From positions 43,900 through 107,899 of the forward strand of contig JTDE01001385.1 in NCBI GenBank assembly GCA_014338405.1: 64,000 bases of DNA, in the 5' to 3' direction. Within the stretch, counting starts at the first letter, position 1. Each line of letters opens with the position of its first letter. The translations under genes and the position numbers were made by a program. The stretch comes from Paragonimus skrjabini miyazakii (taxonomy: Eukaryota; Platyhelminthes; Trematoda; Plagiorchiida; Troglotrematidae). Under the pieces are notes generated by a model. It searched no databases. It was not told the DNA's origin and saw nothing but the letters and a program-made list of their open reading frames with translations. Of this stretch, positions 1 through 12,904 are shown piece by piece.

Positions 1-79
1 AGTACGCAGGTGTCCAATTGCGCTCGATCCAAACCACCAAATAACCCGTTATACGCGATCGCGAACGCAGTTTGTCCGA

Positions 80-420
80 TTTTTCTGTTCCTTCAAGTTG
101 ACTACTAGTTCATTTGTAGTTGCAGTGACATCTCCATAGGCAGAACAGATCGACAGCTACTTCAGCGAGTGGAAGAAAACGCTCTGAACTGAATAAAACA
201 ATTCATGACCCAACAACCCAACACTTTTAAATCCGTTGCCCAAAATCCCGCATCAGCAATTGTCAGACACCTCATGATAACAGGCTACCAAGTTGACCCA
301 CTTAACTCATTTAAACTGTTGTTACACAATCAGAACCCGAAGTTACTGGCCTTTAGCAGAACTATGCTGATCAGAACTCACCAGCCGGCGCTATGTACAC
401 AAAAGTAGCTGAAGTAACTC
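80..420 (+). repeat. Dispersed repeat copy, family with 34079-34400 and 50300-50420
   Basis: This stretch shares a scattered but ordered set of words with 34079-34400, including GTAGT..CAGTGAC, AGAACA.AT.GAC, CACCAAGTTGACCCAC-like text and the block around AACTCAC..CCGGCG. A shorter match lies at 50300-50420 on the opposite strand. The 67-codon ORF inside it (205-408) has no recognisable domain and is not called as a gene. The element class is unknown. Confidence 0.5.
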
Positions 421-2680
421 ATGGGATTGTCGTGATGGCGATGACATAATATGTGGTGTGATTGTATGTGTGTCCGTAGCGTGTCTATCTCTAGTTGTCA
501 GTCGTATATAACCTGCACGTTTTAAGTTTGTGACTGATGAGAGTAAACGAAATGTTAGCACATTGCAACATATGTCTTCTTTCCACAGTGGTGAAGTTGT
601 TAAATGGAAACCCAATGTTTCAGATTTTCTGAACGATGCCGTAGAAATGAAAGCGACGAGGCTGAGGGTACTGTAGACTTGCAGTTCTGACGGTTTATTC
701 ATCCGAAGTTATACGACTCACCTTACGGAACGCGCAGCACCCAATGAATCGCCATCCCGATCTCCGCTGTCCATGCTGCTTCTGGAGCGTTTTTTGAAAG
801 CTTTGCCCAAAGACGGCCGAACCTGCATGAAGGTTTCAGTTGGAAATGAAAAGGTTTACAATCATGAGCATCCGACTGAATGGCTGAATGATCTGCGGGA
901 GGGTTTATCTTCTAATGAAAATGTAAAAATGCCTCTATTCATAAACCAGCTGAAGTTAAAGAAAAACGGGGGTAGATTCGAACACGGAGCCCGTAATAGT
1001 TAGCTTTCTACCTGATTTTAGTGCCTCCATTTGGCTTTCAATTCCAGCCGTGTTATTATTTTATGGTTAATTGAAACCAGCCATTAAAGTTATGCTTGCT
1101 ACTGGGGCTAGGTTAGTAAGCATACTGGATTAGGACAGCAAAGATATATATAATCAGTCGCTTACTAAAAGTCAGCCAGAATATATATATATATATACCA
1201 TTCCGCATAGCAACAACTACTGAGTGGAAAGAAATGGTAAGGTTGGCCGAAAGATCAGGTCCGGAGCAACCTGATAACAAACTAATGCCTGTTGCGTACA
1301 CAACGTCGTTTGTCAATCTGTCATCCACAAGGCTTAGCTAGTCACCAATAGTTCCCGTATTACGTAACTCCACAAGAAGGAGGCAGTCGGTTGGGTCGAT
1401 GTTACAAAACGTTGCCAGGATGCATTTCTCAATCGATGTCTGTTTTTATTTGCTCGGTTCCTTGTTTGGCAGCTAACTCGCATCATTGACTGGATCAGCC
1501 ATTTTGTGAGTTGTTTGGCCATCCATTAATGTGAACACCGTTTTGCCTTGAAAATGCGAATGTCACTGTAATTGCGTGTGACAGATGACGGATGAGGCGG
1601 AGTTTTCTTGGTAAAGTTCTCCCGCGTTTTTTAAATTATCCATTGAGTTAACAGTAGCTTGACCGAATAGCAGTGTTTATGGTCCATAACGGATTGAGAA
1701 ATGGAACGTACATAATCAGTCGCATGATCCTCACGAAATGGCAATCTTTGACAACTCGTCTTCTCAGGTGCGGTGCACATCATAGTTCTCTTCAGTTTCT
1801 GATTGCACTTCTATAAGTGTCGGTTGTTAAATTTCTTCTGTGTCAGACTGTCCCCTCGCGACGTTCCTTTCAGCTGTGTTAAACAGTGTTTTCATGAGGC
1901 CACTTTTATAGACAATGGGATAGAATGGAACATTGTAAGCACTGACCACTACAAGTGGCTTCCCAACAAAATGATCTCTTCAGTGTGTCATTTTAACACT
2001 CCATGAATAAAATATTTTGAAATGTTGTACTCCAGAGATATACAGAATTTATCAGTTTACTAAGCAGACTCCTCGGCAAAAAGCGGAATATTAAGAACAT
2101 GGCAGATACGAGTTATGGTATATGACAATGTTATTAGAAATCTATATCTCGATCATCTCATGAAAACTGTCAGGTAATGTTATATCACCCGGGCTTCACA
2201 TCAGCACACCATCGACCTGTCTAAAAGAGACGATTTAGAATTCGAGTCACTAAGTTCATATATCCAACAGAATGAAGTGTCTAAGAAAATGAATGGGGTC
2301 AGACGGAGAAACATTTTGAGCGAATAGGAAACCACTTCGAAAATTTATTATTTCAAGATAAGGTACACCAAGAAATGGAATGCGTAATGTATGAGTTCAT
2401 CCAGACATCGACAGGAAACTTCGCAGATCCATAAGCGCACTGAACACAGTGAACTATCAAAAGTTGACGAGCCACAGTGATAGGTACACACAACTATCCG
2501 ACAAGTCTACGGTAGGCTGAACTTCTCATTGCCAAGATGGGACGAAGCAGAGCACTGGGTTTGTGTTTTAACATAACTCTCATAAATTATGTTTGAGTGA
2601 CGACTGGTTTAGTTTATTTTACTGAACGCCGATTACATGTGTTTGCTGGGAAGTACTAGGGGATTTTGGATAATATACAT
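421..2680. other. No gene recognised; AT-rich DNA with a TA microsatellite
   Basis: I see no domain-bearing ORF or convincing exon here. A short (TA)n run lies near 1182-1197, with a smaller one at 1144-1152. Short ORFs at 773-1003, 1334-1522 and 1803-2006 look like chance. It may be intron of the minus-strand navigator gene or intergenic DNA. Confidence 0.4.
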
Positions 2681-2689
2681 TCCGTGGGG

Positions 2690-3550
2690 CCGCATGGTCG
2701 CTGCTGTTGGGCCAAGGCTGTTAACGAACGATTGCCGATTGACCAGTCCACCTGGAGTTCTATGAGGCCTTCGATAGGGTAGGTCATTTCATCCAGCCAA
2801 AATTACTCACTGCTTACTGATAAGTAGTAGGGGACCTTGATTAAGGGAAATTCAACAACATTTGCAACTGTGTAATATGATTATGACCTCATGAGGAAAA
2901 TTGATTAGGTTTCTCGAGGGCCATTTACATAACGTTAACTCAGAATAAACAGCCAATCATCAGACTGGCTTCCAGTGACTAGCGATGCTCTCTAAGAGTC
3001 CATCCCAGGTCCTCTATAATTCGATCTTTTTTCCTCCCTTAAGAAGCATTGCTAACTCACTGTTTCTCTTCTTCATCAGTCATGTAAAGATACGATGAAG
3101 TACACATGTACATCAGGATTAGCCTTCACTTCGTGAATAACAGCTCACCATTCAACGCTGCTGACTACAAAGCCATGCACATGTTACCAAATCTGTATCA
3201 ACTGTCATGTTTGCGATCAAGAGGCAAAGGTGGTGGGATACGTAAAAGACCTATGAAAATTGGTGGCAGACGATTCAAGTCTGTGTATACGTTACACGAT
3301 TGTAGCAGGAAAAGCACGAACAATACTTAATTTTTTAAGAGGACTTGATAGTTGTCGTCGTTCTGAATTAGCCTCAACTGTGCGCCTTCATAAGAAAACA
3401 AGCATAGAGATATCTTATGTGTTTTTACTGAAAGTTTTAGAGACCAGCTACAAATTGAGTCGTGGAATTCGGAATGTATGCTTAGCAAAAAAGGCTGGCA
3501 ACATTAAGTCACCTCTCTGGATACTGTGTGCATCCAAGAGCAGATTATAG
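2690..3550 (+). pseudogene. CR1-like LINE relic, reverse transcriptase and C-terminal part
   Basis: Translation from 2746 gives VHLEFYEAFDRVGHF, the reverse-transcriptase motif A block of non-LTR elements (usually LDF.KAFDRV.H). Near 2960 the text SSDWLPVTS matches the usual SSWLPVTSGVPQGSVLGP motif B block, but the following G-V-P-Q-G is destroyed. From 3326 an open stretch reads LNFLRGLDSCRRSELAS and later YKLSRGIRN, resembling the end of CR1-type ORF2 proteins (KVQ.RATKL.RGIRN). Stops and frameshifts separate the blocks, so this is a dead fragment. The family call is from memory of conserved motifs. Confidence 0.55.
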
Positions 3551-6500
3551 CCCAATGTACGGAATTATGCACATGCATGGTTACCCGCTAGCATACCTCC
3601 TACCACTAGCCAAGCAAGAGTCATTCAAGAGTCATTATCTTGAATATGAACTTTAAATATACAAGTTACAGGGTAGGCATAACTTCTTGTCACTTAAGCT
3701 GTGTACACTGCGACGCACCATCCAACTCTGCGGTCACGGCCTACTCCGTTGAGATTTACAAAATTTTACCCAACTGGCATCTACGTGAAGGATGATTAGT
3801 TCTCTTGACCACCTCTCTAACGCATCCTGACTGGACACCAGAAGTGTTAATCCGTCTGCGGTCTGTATGTGTGTGCATACACATACCAGCGTGATGCTTC
3901 AATATGTTTGGCAAGCTGCATGCCGGTGCTTCTATTTTCATTCAACTGTCCTTCCGTACGACTGTTTTCTTCACATCTAATATTGGTCCAAAAAAGTGTA
4001 TTGTCCGATTAACACAAAGGTGAGAACGCGTAAGCATTGGTTTTACTCTTCCTCTAAGAATTTGTGAGCGTATGATACAGATATATTATGATTACAGGAT
4101 AGGGTGAAAACTAACTTTCACATCACTGAGTTGTCGATGTTACATAAATGATATCAAGTCACATATAAGCTGGACACCTTCATATATTCTGATCCTAAAG
4201 TGAAGGAGTTGTAGCGCTGGGTCTCCGACCTGTAGCCTTATGGATAAAAGAGGGCGTTGTAACTACTAAATCAGTTAGTTTTGTTGAAAAACGTTTGTTT
4301 AACTTTCCATTAATTTGGATCAGTTAATATTAACAACGGGGGAAATTCTTTGCTTAGACCAGCGGAAAATACAATCGTCATTAAGGATACTATAAAATCA
4401 CCACAAAATTCTACTGTAACATTCTGGCCCCAACTTTTCATTTGCAATTCTTTTTGCATTCAAACTCAGTTCACTCCAACACCTTTTCTATCTGACTTCC
4501 ATCACCACATTTTCGCTAATCGCCAGCTGCGCGACCAGCCTGTGCGCACGGACATCTTCGTTTTGCAAATAGTCGACATTTCAAATCTGTTTGCACCAAC
4601 AATGCAAATTGTGTTCACCTCACTGTCTTCATCTAATACCTTCTTTACGTAACTGTTTACATATTTGCCTAACTTTCACCGTGTGTTTCTTAGAGTTCCC
4701 ATCCACCCCACCTCATTCATCAGTGTCCCATTTCTGACCAAGCTATGTTCAAAATGCACTCCCTCAGATGACCTTGATTTCTTGGTGCACTACGTACGCA
4801 CAGGGTCTATCCTGAATACGGGAAAGCGTCCACCAAAATTATGCCTTGGCGACATGGTTTGATGATCCCAGTTTTCTTGACTGTATGCACTGATTGTTTA
4901 ATGTAAACGCTTGAAGTGTGGTTGCTGATAATGTTGGCGCAGGTGATGTTGTTTACATTAGGAAGAACAGATAAATGATTTGGATAACGATTGGTTATGA
5001 TCCAGACCCGGGTGAGAGATTCGACCGGTCAAAATGTACTACGCAATTTTGTCGACCTGGATGAGGCCATCGGACAAAATGTCATTTGCGGTATCTGCAT
5101 CAGATCCACGAATTTCGGCAATAACTTAACATGGTCGCCAGCGCTATTGATCTTACATTCCATCGGTATAAGTTGAATAAACACAAGTTGCCCGACTTTG
5201 CAGTTTATTCACAAGACCTACTGTTTAAACTACCTCTGCCCAAAAGGCTACTCCGATCACAAAACGCGTAAATCAGCTGATTCCTTTAGTTCCCATAGTT
5301 TCTCCGGAGCAACCAATCTATGTTTTGAGAGCACACTGTTTGTGTATCTACAACCAACGTAGACAGTGATAGTATATAACTCCGTGTCAAAATGAACGAT
5401 AGTTTCCATATGTCCACAGGAAGTCTACTTGGCAATGATCGAATTCTTCTGATTTTTTCCTTAAAATAGTAATTGTCGTTGAGTAATGATCCACATACGT
5501 AAGGTTCGTTTCACAAGAGGTGGATGTATTCATAAAGCCCTACAACAACCTACCCGACCCTACTTTCCCAAATACGACCGTTAATCAATCCGTAGTTTAT
5601 TACCAACATTGGTGTAAAACATGCCGTCAGAACTTGAATAAGGCAATGAGAATGCCGTCAGAAGTCTCACCAACGAGTTGGATCAGACAGAGAAGTAGGC
5701 CTTAAAGAAGCTGCTTACAAAGTGGCAGCAGTGACACACATCATTTAAATCTAATCATTAACCTGTAATACGCAGGTGGAAAATGAACTGCTACTGTTGG
5801 GACCGTAGTGTATGAGGCCAGGATGAGAGGTATCTCTGTTAGCAACGGTAGTCAAAACACATAAGGCAAGCACTGTTGCTGTTCTAACTAACCTGCCAGT
5901 TCTACTTGTTGCTGACACTTCGATACCGACAGGACAGTGGGTCCGTGAGTAGTAAAACCCTGGTGAAGCGCTTACGAAGTATTCAGCTGAGACAACGGCT
6001 TGGAGACATTGTGGTGACCGGGATTGTATTGTATGTATGTATTGAAAGATGAGCTCCAAGCTTCCCATCAGCTTTGTACGGATGCGTTACAAGCATAATT
6101 TGGTTTTAAAATGATCCAATTTGACCAAGTGTGTTTTCAGCCATATAGAGCTGGATATGTCTCACTGTGTTCAACAGTAGTGGCTATACTTTTTGAATGA
6201 GTACAAAATTCAACTTATCAACCCATTAGAAAGCTGATAAGTTTTTCGGGATTTTGAATGGAATCAGCTAAACATCTCCTTTACTTGATCGTTACTTTCG
6301 CTTGCACGTATGTATTCTAGTTAGCCTCTTTCGAAAGGAAACAATTAAGTTGAATTTCCGTTCCGTTAAACTGTATCCTTATCTCGATGCGGACTCGAAT
6401 TTTAGTTGTGGAGTTAGCCGTTGAAGTTGATAAGACAGTTGCTGTCTTCTCTAGGGACGATGGTGCATTTACCACAAGTGACTGTTGTTAAACGATCAGG

Positions 6501-7040
6501 CGTGATCATTCGACTATTCTCAGTGTAAGGTCAACAACACAATTGGCTTTCAGATCGAATGGGTCGGGATTTAAACAACGGTTGTGTCAGAGATCTGAAC
6601 TGCCCAAAGCATGGATTATGTTACGTCGCTTTGTTGTCATATTCTTACTAGCTCATTCAAGTTTCCCATTTGCGCTGCAAATTATCAAAATGATTTTAAA
6701 TTCAACTGTAGTCAGAATTCAACAAAGCACTTTGAACACTATGACACACGTCTTATAACACTTCATAAACGTTTGAAACGTATTTAGTAGCGATACTTAA
6801 ATTAGCCGATATTTCCAGTGCTCAAAGAGGAACTTGTTTGAAACCAAAAAATAACGACTTATGCTTCTGGTTTTTCTAGACAATCCGATTACTGGATATA
6901 ACGAGAGGTTGATCGTACAGTTTTCGAGAGGACATTAAATGTTTCCGTTAAGTTTCAGCTGTCAATGTCTGACATCCAATACAATATTGCCAACAGACTC
7001 TGTGTCTGTTTTTTGAGCTCAAAAAACTATACGCTAAAAC
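3551..7040. other. No gene recognised
   Basis: The short ORFs in this stretch (for example 4350-4652, 4665-4862 and 5751-6068 on the minus strand) have no recognisable domain and no convincing splice context. I looked here for the next navigator exon (LRSSF motif) on the minus strand and did not find it. Confidence 0.35.
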
Positions 7041-7043
7041 GAT

Positions 7044-7110
7044 TACGCACTGATGATGTCACCTCGCTTGGTGATGAAACGTTTGCAACCTAAATGCCAA
7101 GCTCGGCGAA
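7044..7110 (+). repeat. Short dispersed repeat sharing a core with 8340-8395
   Basis: The block GTGATGAAACGTTTGCAACC followed by TAAATGCCAAGCTCGGCG recurs in weaker form at 8340-8395 (GTAACGAACCGTTTGCAACC, then CAAATGTCAAACTC). This looks like the non-coding tail of a dispersed retroelement; the class is not clear. Confidence 0.45.
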
Positions 7111-8339
7111 CATACCAATACCAAAACCATCAACCCGAGCTACGAACAACACCACCACTGTTCACAACTATCCGAATGAGGCTTCATCGTGTACAGTCTT
7201 GTTTTGGACTACTAGAAGATTTACCGGAAGCCGCATTCTTAAATGTTCTAATCGTCAGGTGTCTGGATAATACATCACAATGAACAGCCTGGAGTAAATC
7301 GACCTGGGATGAAAACTTACAAAGTTTGCATTTGTCGTATACAAACCCGTTGCAACCAGATCACGTTTTAACCGAGCTCAAAGTTTCTACACAACGGACA
7401 CAATTCAAAAATAAAAGACGTTGATCAAAAGAACAGACGACTGGCTAGGGTGGTTTACAGACATCTGGTGTAGGCAAAAGACGCGATGCTTTCGCACTCA
7501 GTTGATAAAGAGAAGTAGTTTTTTCAGTTAAAGATCATTTTACTAGCAAAATCAGTGACATGATTAACTCAACAATTAAACGCGCATATCTGCTACTGAT
7601 CCACAGTAAATACAGTTCCCATGAGGAGTGAAAGTTCGTATCTAAACTCAGCGTTCGTCTGAACTATTTGCCTCTCATGTTGTCAGGCGGTTTACTCGCA
7701 GCTGCGGAGATACACTGATTGGAGGATATCACAACGGACCCCTATGCGATTATGCAACGCAAATTAATTGTAGCCCCGGTAGATAGCATTCCAGTTTCGT
7801 CAGTTGTTCGTAGCTTGTTGCCAACAGCTCGTTTAGTTGACTTCGCCAACTGTTTCTCAGCGTTGTTATGCAAATGAACCCCCAGGCTATTGACGTTCAG
7901 CCAGGCACAAGTTACCAAAACCGATCGGCATGTGTTGCGTGCCCCAGTATTAATAAAAAAGATTTACTTTCCATGGTACTGATTATGCTCATTTTCGTTG
8001 ACGAGTCAAGTTTTTCTTTCTGCTTTTTTTAATACTATATATCAAGTATACTATGCTGACTTGCATATCGAACCTATACATCACGATCATTTTAACCACA
8101 TTCTCTCTGTTTATGCTGCTCCATCCTGGTTGTGCTTCTAATATTCTTTTATCACGTTCGTTACGTGTACGCTTCTTCCAGGCGAATTAACTATTTTCAA
8201 ATGATACGAAGTATTATGCCGTTCACCACCACACGATTTTTGCCTTTTGATTTAACCGCTGAATTAGAAGAAAGGGTTGGGTAACATCATGAAAGGTTAG
8301 CTAAATTCTAAACACCCAAACAACTACGCACTAACCATA

Positions 8340-8395
8340 ACACTTCATTTTGTAACGAACCGTTTGCAACCCAAATGTCAAACTCCACAAAAAAA
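8340..8395 (+). repeat. Second copy of the GTTTGCAACC repeat
   Basis: Diverged match to 7044-7110 in the same orientation: the shared core is CGTTTGCAACCnAAATGnCAA. No coding potential. Confidence 0.4.
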
Positions 8396-8870
8396 GGACT
8401 ATCTAGATCAGTATGTTATCAGGTACTTACTGCCATTCTAGACAGTATTCAATGAGCCGCCGGGATGAAGATGACTGAAGATGTGAACCAAAGGAGTAAT
8501 CCTCAGTCTACGCATTCACCTTACTTAATGCTCACTGATGCTGCATATAGTCATGTACGTTATCACTGGACCCATCACAGTTAACGTAATTATGGTGGCT
8601 CCAACCGGTCAGAACCTTTGGTATAGTAAGCGGAAGATGTGTATTAACTTCATTCTTCTAGATTCTACTCAGTGTTGATGCAATAGCTTCACATGCGTAC
8701 ACTAAAATGACGCCAGGTGCTCAATATGAATAACCAGGTTCAACATCATGACTTAGTGCAGACGAAGCGAGTAAACACGAAAAGAAAGCCATCAAGTGTA
8801 ACTGGCCTGTAAATTACGTTCTAATCAAATATGAGGATAATTGATGGTCGTTGCTCGTCGAGGGACTCAC

Positions 8871-9040
8871 CCAGCGCGATCGTTTGCCCGATCCAGGTTC
8901 ATTGTCCGCTTGTTGCGCACGACTTGGTGTGGGTGACCTCTCCGGACCGGCCCTCGTCGTCATCGTGCAACCGGTATCTTGGCTGCCCGTACTCGCTCCG
9001 CTGGTAAGACTGTTCAAGCTCATCGTGTCCATCAGTTCTT
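8871..9040 (-). CDS. Neuron navigator homologue, exon ending at the basic-W junction before LRSSF
   Basis: The exon has an acceptor ending AAAACAG and a perfect GTGAGT donor. It contributes 2 nt plus 56 codons and ends in phase 0. The protein includes MDTMSLNSLTSGASTGSQD, which aligns by eye with the NAV segment SSDS.SS.NS.TSHSS.GS, and finishes with the basic stretch GSGKRSRW. In vertebrate NAVs this basic-W is followed directly, or after a small optional V-N-E insert, by the conserved LRSSF motif, so the splice site falls at the family's known junction. The first codon is completed by the single C left from the exon ending at 9534 (CAA, Gln), which confirms the phase. The exon is GC-richer than its surroundings. 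The next exon was not found and is probably beyond the left edge. Confidence 0.75.
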
Positions 9041-9533
9041 CTGTTTTGATTGAAGAGGCGAAATATAATACATGAATTATGCGAGTTGGTCGTTAAAAGG
9101 TCTTACAGTTCACGAAAATCACAGGTCGAACCGAATGGCATCCTCTCCATTTCACATAAAGATCATTAGGATAGTCTGTGGATATGTTTGTCTTAAGTTG
9201 TACTTCAACAGTAGAATCCTGCAGGATTTTGAACAAGAAAAGTTGAACCGTAGAAAACATATTCAAAGTCGGAGACACTTCGCTAATTTATTTTCGATCT
9301 TCAAGAAATCGGAAAATATTTACGTCATGCTGTTGTTTAACACGATACACAAGAAACCATAAATCAGCAAATATTAACATATTTATAAACGAGTTGATTT
9401 GAATGTGTCATCCCGACGCCCAAAACAGTTGGCAGTTTCACCTACATAAGTGCATACGTGTTCAGACAACCAACCTTGTTTGTTAGCTATACACAAATGT
9501 ACAACTGTCTAATGATCGAGCTGTGCAACCTAC
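9041..9533 (-). other. Intron of the navigator gene
   Basis: This 493-bp stretch is bounded by the donor at 9533 (GTAGGT) and the acceptor at 9041. Short ORFs inside it (9072-9362 plus, 9093-9278 minus) have no recognisable domain. Confidence 0.6.
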
Positions 9534-9717
9534 GTGGATTTGCGTTCTCCAGCACGCCTCGGTACGAGGGCGATCGGGGTGGGCGCAACAACTGCTGCTG
9601 TAGCAACGGCAAAGTTGGCTTGGTGTGCGAACTACCGGCCTCCTGAATCAGCTGGAGTCGATGCATGTCGGCACGCAACTGATTGACAGTGTTATGAAGC
9701 TCGTAAATTTCTGTGTC
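9534..9717 (-). CDS. Neuron navigator homologue, coiled-coil exon (K)DTEIYELH
   Basis: Sixty-one codons plus 1 nt, starting in phase 0 and ending in phase 1 at a GTAGGT donor. The N-terminal part DTEIYELHNTVNQLRADMHR is a leucine-heptad coiled coil matching the NAV motif KDSEL.ELR.TIE.LK. A basic/proline-rich tail with RPPRSPSYRG follows. The Lys that normally precedes D-[ST]-E is supplied by the last codon of the exon ending at 17558, so splicing 17558 to 9717 restores the motif. The acceptor (AATCCAAAG) is weak in pyrimidines, so the exact start could shift by a few bases. In NAV proteins this coil lies between the Ser-rich region and the C-terminal AAA+ ATPase. Confidence 0.7.
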
Positions 9718-10676
9718 CTTTGGATTCGGTTATAGACGGCAATGCAGTTCGGTAAGTGGAAGAGGAAGAAAAGTTCGCTGATTAGCAATGGCGCGGAAGA
9801 ACACAAGTTTACTGGGGTGCCGATCGATAAACTTGCCTAGTCATTAACAATTTCCATTCACTGGTTCCTACTTCTTAAAAGTATGCAAAATGTTTAATGT
9901 TAGACGTCAAATCAGATGAAATACCGGCTAAAACTGAAAAACTGATACGGGAATGATAGGAAATGAAATACGGTCATTGCCGATTCTTGAACCTCAGTGG
10001 AGCAGAGTTTATATCAACATGATTACAAGACTATTTAAGCTGTTTACAATCGGGTTACAAATTCGGGATTGACAATGGATCTAGCAGACTGCATTGACTA
10101 CAACACGAAAAACCATCCGGCTGATCCAGTGGTTAGTAGTCACATTTTTCAGATAGCCAAGCTGACCCATGTAATGCGAGATGGTTAGCAGTGTTGGTTC
10201 GTGGGTTGTTACAGGATAGATAAAGATTTTTGCTGGTAATTTCCTATCTATATATTGGTCGGCGAAACTGCTTTATAAATGCAAAGAAAAAGTGAACAAA
10301 AAGAAACCTCAATGAGACTGCTGGCGTTCAGTCATATCAGCAACGAACACTAATGCACACTGAAATAACAGTCCGTCACGTTTGTGCATTTAATGGTCTA
10401 TGAGACTAGGTCAGAATAATGGTTAGAAAACTTGTAATGTTGTTTATAGTTCATAAATTTGCCGATCGAGTGAAACTTTGAAACCCTCAACCGATTCAAC
10501 TGCAACCACAGAATTGACCAATATGTTCCAGTACGAACAAATCCCAACTGTTAAGTGGTTCTGTCTGCGAAGTAACCTCCCTATTACCTAACCCCTTAGA
10601 CGGTCATCTTGTTTGGTGTGAAATATGTCAATGGGTGACCCAAGGTGTGGAGTATTTTGTAGGTAAGAATTGGATC
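9718..10676 (-). other. Intron sequence, nothing recognised
   Basis: This is part of the long intron between navigator exons 17632-17558 and 9717-9534. I see no repeat or exon that I can support here. Confidence 0.5.
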
Positions 10677-11175
10677 TTACCTGAGGTGTCCGTAATTCAT
10701 TAAAAATTGACCTAATTCTGGCAGTTTTTCAGAGTAGGGGACATTCCTGAGCCTACCAGTCCTTCTAGTGACCCATCCAGGAACTCTTCTGATAAGTACC
10801 ATATCTTTTTTAAGATGAAGACAACAGGCCTGCATGTTCGCTTTCACAGGTGGGCGGATTATGGGAACGAACACAGTGGGAAACACCGCAAGGCGGAAGG
10901 TTCCACAAATCCTTCTTAAGAGGTCCAGAATTATTTGCGCCTTCTAGACCACAGTTTGTGAACAGACTCAAACTGTCTGTCGCTATGGTCCCTGTGTACC
11001 GTTCGCATACTGACACAAGTAGCTTTGTATCGACGAGGTACTGGTCAGTATAATTTTGCTAGTGAACATGCCTGCTTTTACATCTGTTGACCCTGAACGG
11101 CAAGTCATTTTCTCTGAGCCACTGGTTTAGACGGTTCAAACCGTTCTGTAGCGTTACCATATCGTCCAGAAGTAA
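10677..11175 (-). pseudogene. CR1-like LINE relic, end of the reverse transcriptase
   Basis: On the minus strand the reading starts with LLLDDMVTLQNGLNRLNQWL and continues into NDLPFRVNRCK, typical of the RT motif C/D neighbourhood (DD, then NRL..W...N.LPF.VNKCK). A second frame holds VSVCERYTGTIATDSLS, and a third (10886-10677) has VFVPIIRPPVKANMQ, then LRNVPYSEKLPELG, matching the usual FG.FIRP..EYN.QA...LRN.PY..RL..L end of these proteins. Frameshifts and stops show it is dead. It sits inside the navigator intron in the same orientation. Confidence 0.6.
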
Positions 11176-11639
11176 GCAGCAGTTCATCTGTAAAATGCAA
11201 AGAGCATTAGAAAGTGTTTTGAAAATTTAGTCGAATGAGTGTGAGTTTGACACACAGGAAACGAACAACGAGGACGAAATACGCCCAACGTTAGACCACT
11301 GAATTATACGTTTTATTGGCTTGGAAGCAAGAAGTTTCTTAACAGTGTGCATTAGTTATTCAGCTGGGTTTGAAATTTGTCGTTCGCCTGCTTCTGCAAA
11401 TGGTTTGGTCGATGTGATTGGGAACATAGCCGCCAAAGAGAAGCTGGACGCAAGAGAGCTCAAGGGGACTAATAACAAACTTGTTGACGGTCAAGATTTC
11501 ATATTTTAATCTCTTCCGCCTCTTATTAAAACTACCGGTGGGATAATGATCAGCATTATGTCAACGTCATGATATGGATTTGTGGTCCACTTCAAAAAAT
11601 AAGCCTATTTGTGGGCATTTTTTCGTATAATTAATGTGG

Positions 11640-11720
11640 GTACACTTTGGTGCAACAGACTGTAGTTATTTGACTATAGAGATGGCCTTTGACAGAGTAA
11701 ATCAATGTACTCACTTATCT
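11640..11720 (+). pseudogene. Small LINE fragment with RT motif A
   Basis: Translation near 11670 gives TIEMAFDRVNQ, close to the LINE motif A consensus (LDL.KAFDRVNH). Only a short block is recognisable, and it points opposite to the LINE relic at 10677-11175, so it is a separate insertion. The 12022-12288 ORF downstream is not recognisable. Confidence 0.3.
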
Positions 11721-12895
11721 CGGAAGATCACAGCCAATTCGAGACGTTAATTCAACCAATATATCAAAATACGTGTATATTTACCGGTAAACAAGAGATC
11801 ATACACTCTTAAGGAAAGACCTGGCTAGCAGCCAGAACAGATGCAACGAAGCGTCACCACGCCAAATACTGTAAACGGAGGCTGGCCGTCACCAAAATGA
11901 CCATGTACAAAGTCCCTAGACAGTGACCCTCGTAAGTTGCCTCTTGACACAACCGAATGTAGTGTAGTCCGGTTTCGTTAACTAATTTGAGCAAATGAGC
12001 CCGGGAAGATGAAACCTTCGAATGTCCAACACCCTGAACATTATTATGAGCGAGGATCCTAACTTAACTGATGCACGAGCATCCAAAAACAACCTACATT
12101 TAAGGAATAAATGGCCCTCTTATTGTGTGGGGGAACCCCGAATGACTGGAAATGTTGGAAATCTGGAATGGAAACGAAAGATTGATCTGGTGCTCACCAA
12201 CGTTTCGATACCACATTATTGCGTCATTCTCCCAGTAAACACATTTACAAAACGAATAGACGACCCATCAACTCCGTACAACATTTAGAGAATTGGGTCC
12301 CGGAAGGTGTTTTTCTGAAGTGTGGCTATCTCATTTTTTAACTGAAGTAATGATATATATTAATATGGCATATATATATATATACGGTGTGGTATATAAT
12401 TTGGTTTACGAGTACAATGGAGTACGTTAGTTCATCTTGTTTAAGTTTAGTTTACTGTCTGGTCACGAGTCAATGTGAAACAGAATGTTAGTAAATATTA
12501 TTCAGATCCAGTACGCACAAACTAACGTAGGTAGTATAAGTGCTGGGAACACGGTGACAGTCGAGAATGAAAGAAGAAATCACTCACTTTCAATTCATTC
12601 ATCCTGGTCAGTTGGTGAATTTTCGACGTCATCATTTGTATATTCTTCTCAGTGGTTGTCTCCTTTTGTGCCTAATGAGAAAATGTATAAGATATCCCGT
12701 CGTGTTTGGATGAATAAAACTGACAGATATGGATTACAGTTGGACTCCTTAGATTAAACAGCTCATCATTGGGATAAATTCACCACACTACGAATATGAT
12801 CCACTGAATTGTGTCTGTCAAGTCCACCCGATAATATTTTCAGGGAAGTTTTCTACAAGTTGGCTTATCTTAAAACTGCATTTCGTTTACAGCTC
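11721..12895. other. No gene recognised; TA microsatellite
   Basis: Holds a (TA)n tract around 12354-12385. ORFs at 12022-12288 and 12485-12757 on the plus strand have no recognisable domain. The stretch is intronic to the navigator gene on the other strand. Confidence 0.4.
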
Positions 12896-12904
12896 CTGGT
12901 CAAA

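Noticed and set aside
5751..6068. 105-codon minus ORF
   Set aside because: No recognisable domain, no strong splice sites, and composition like non-coding repeat sequence.
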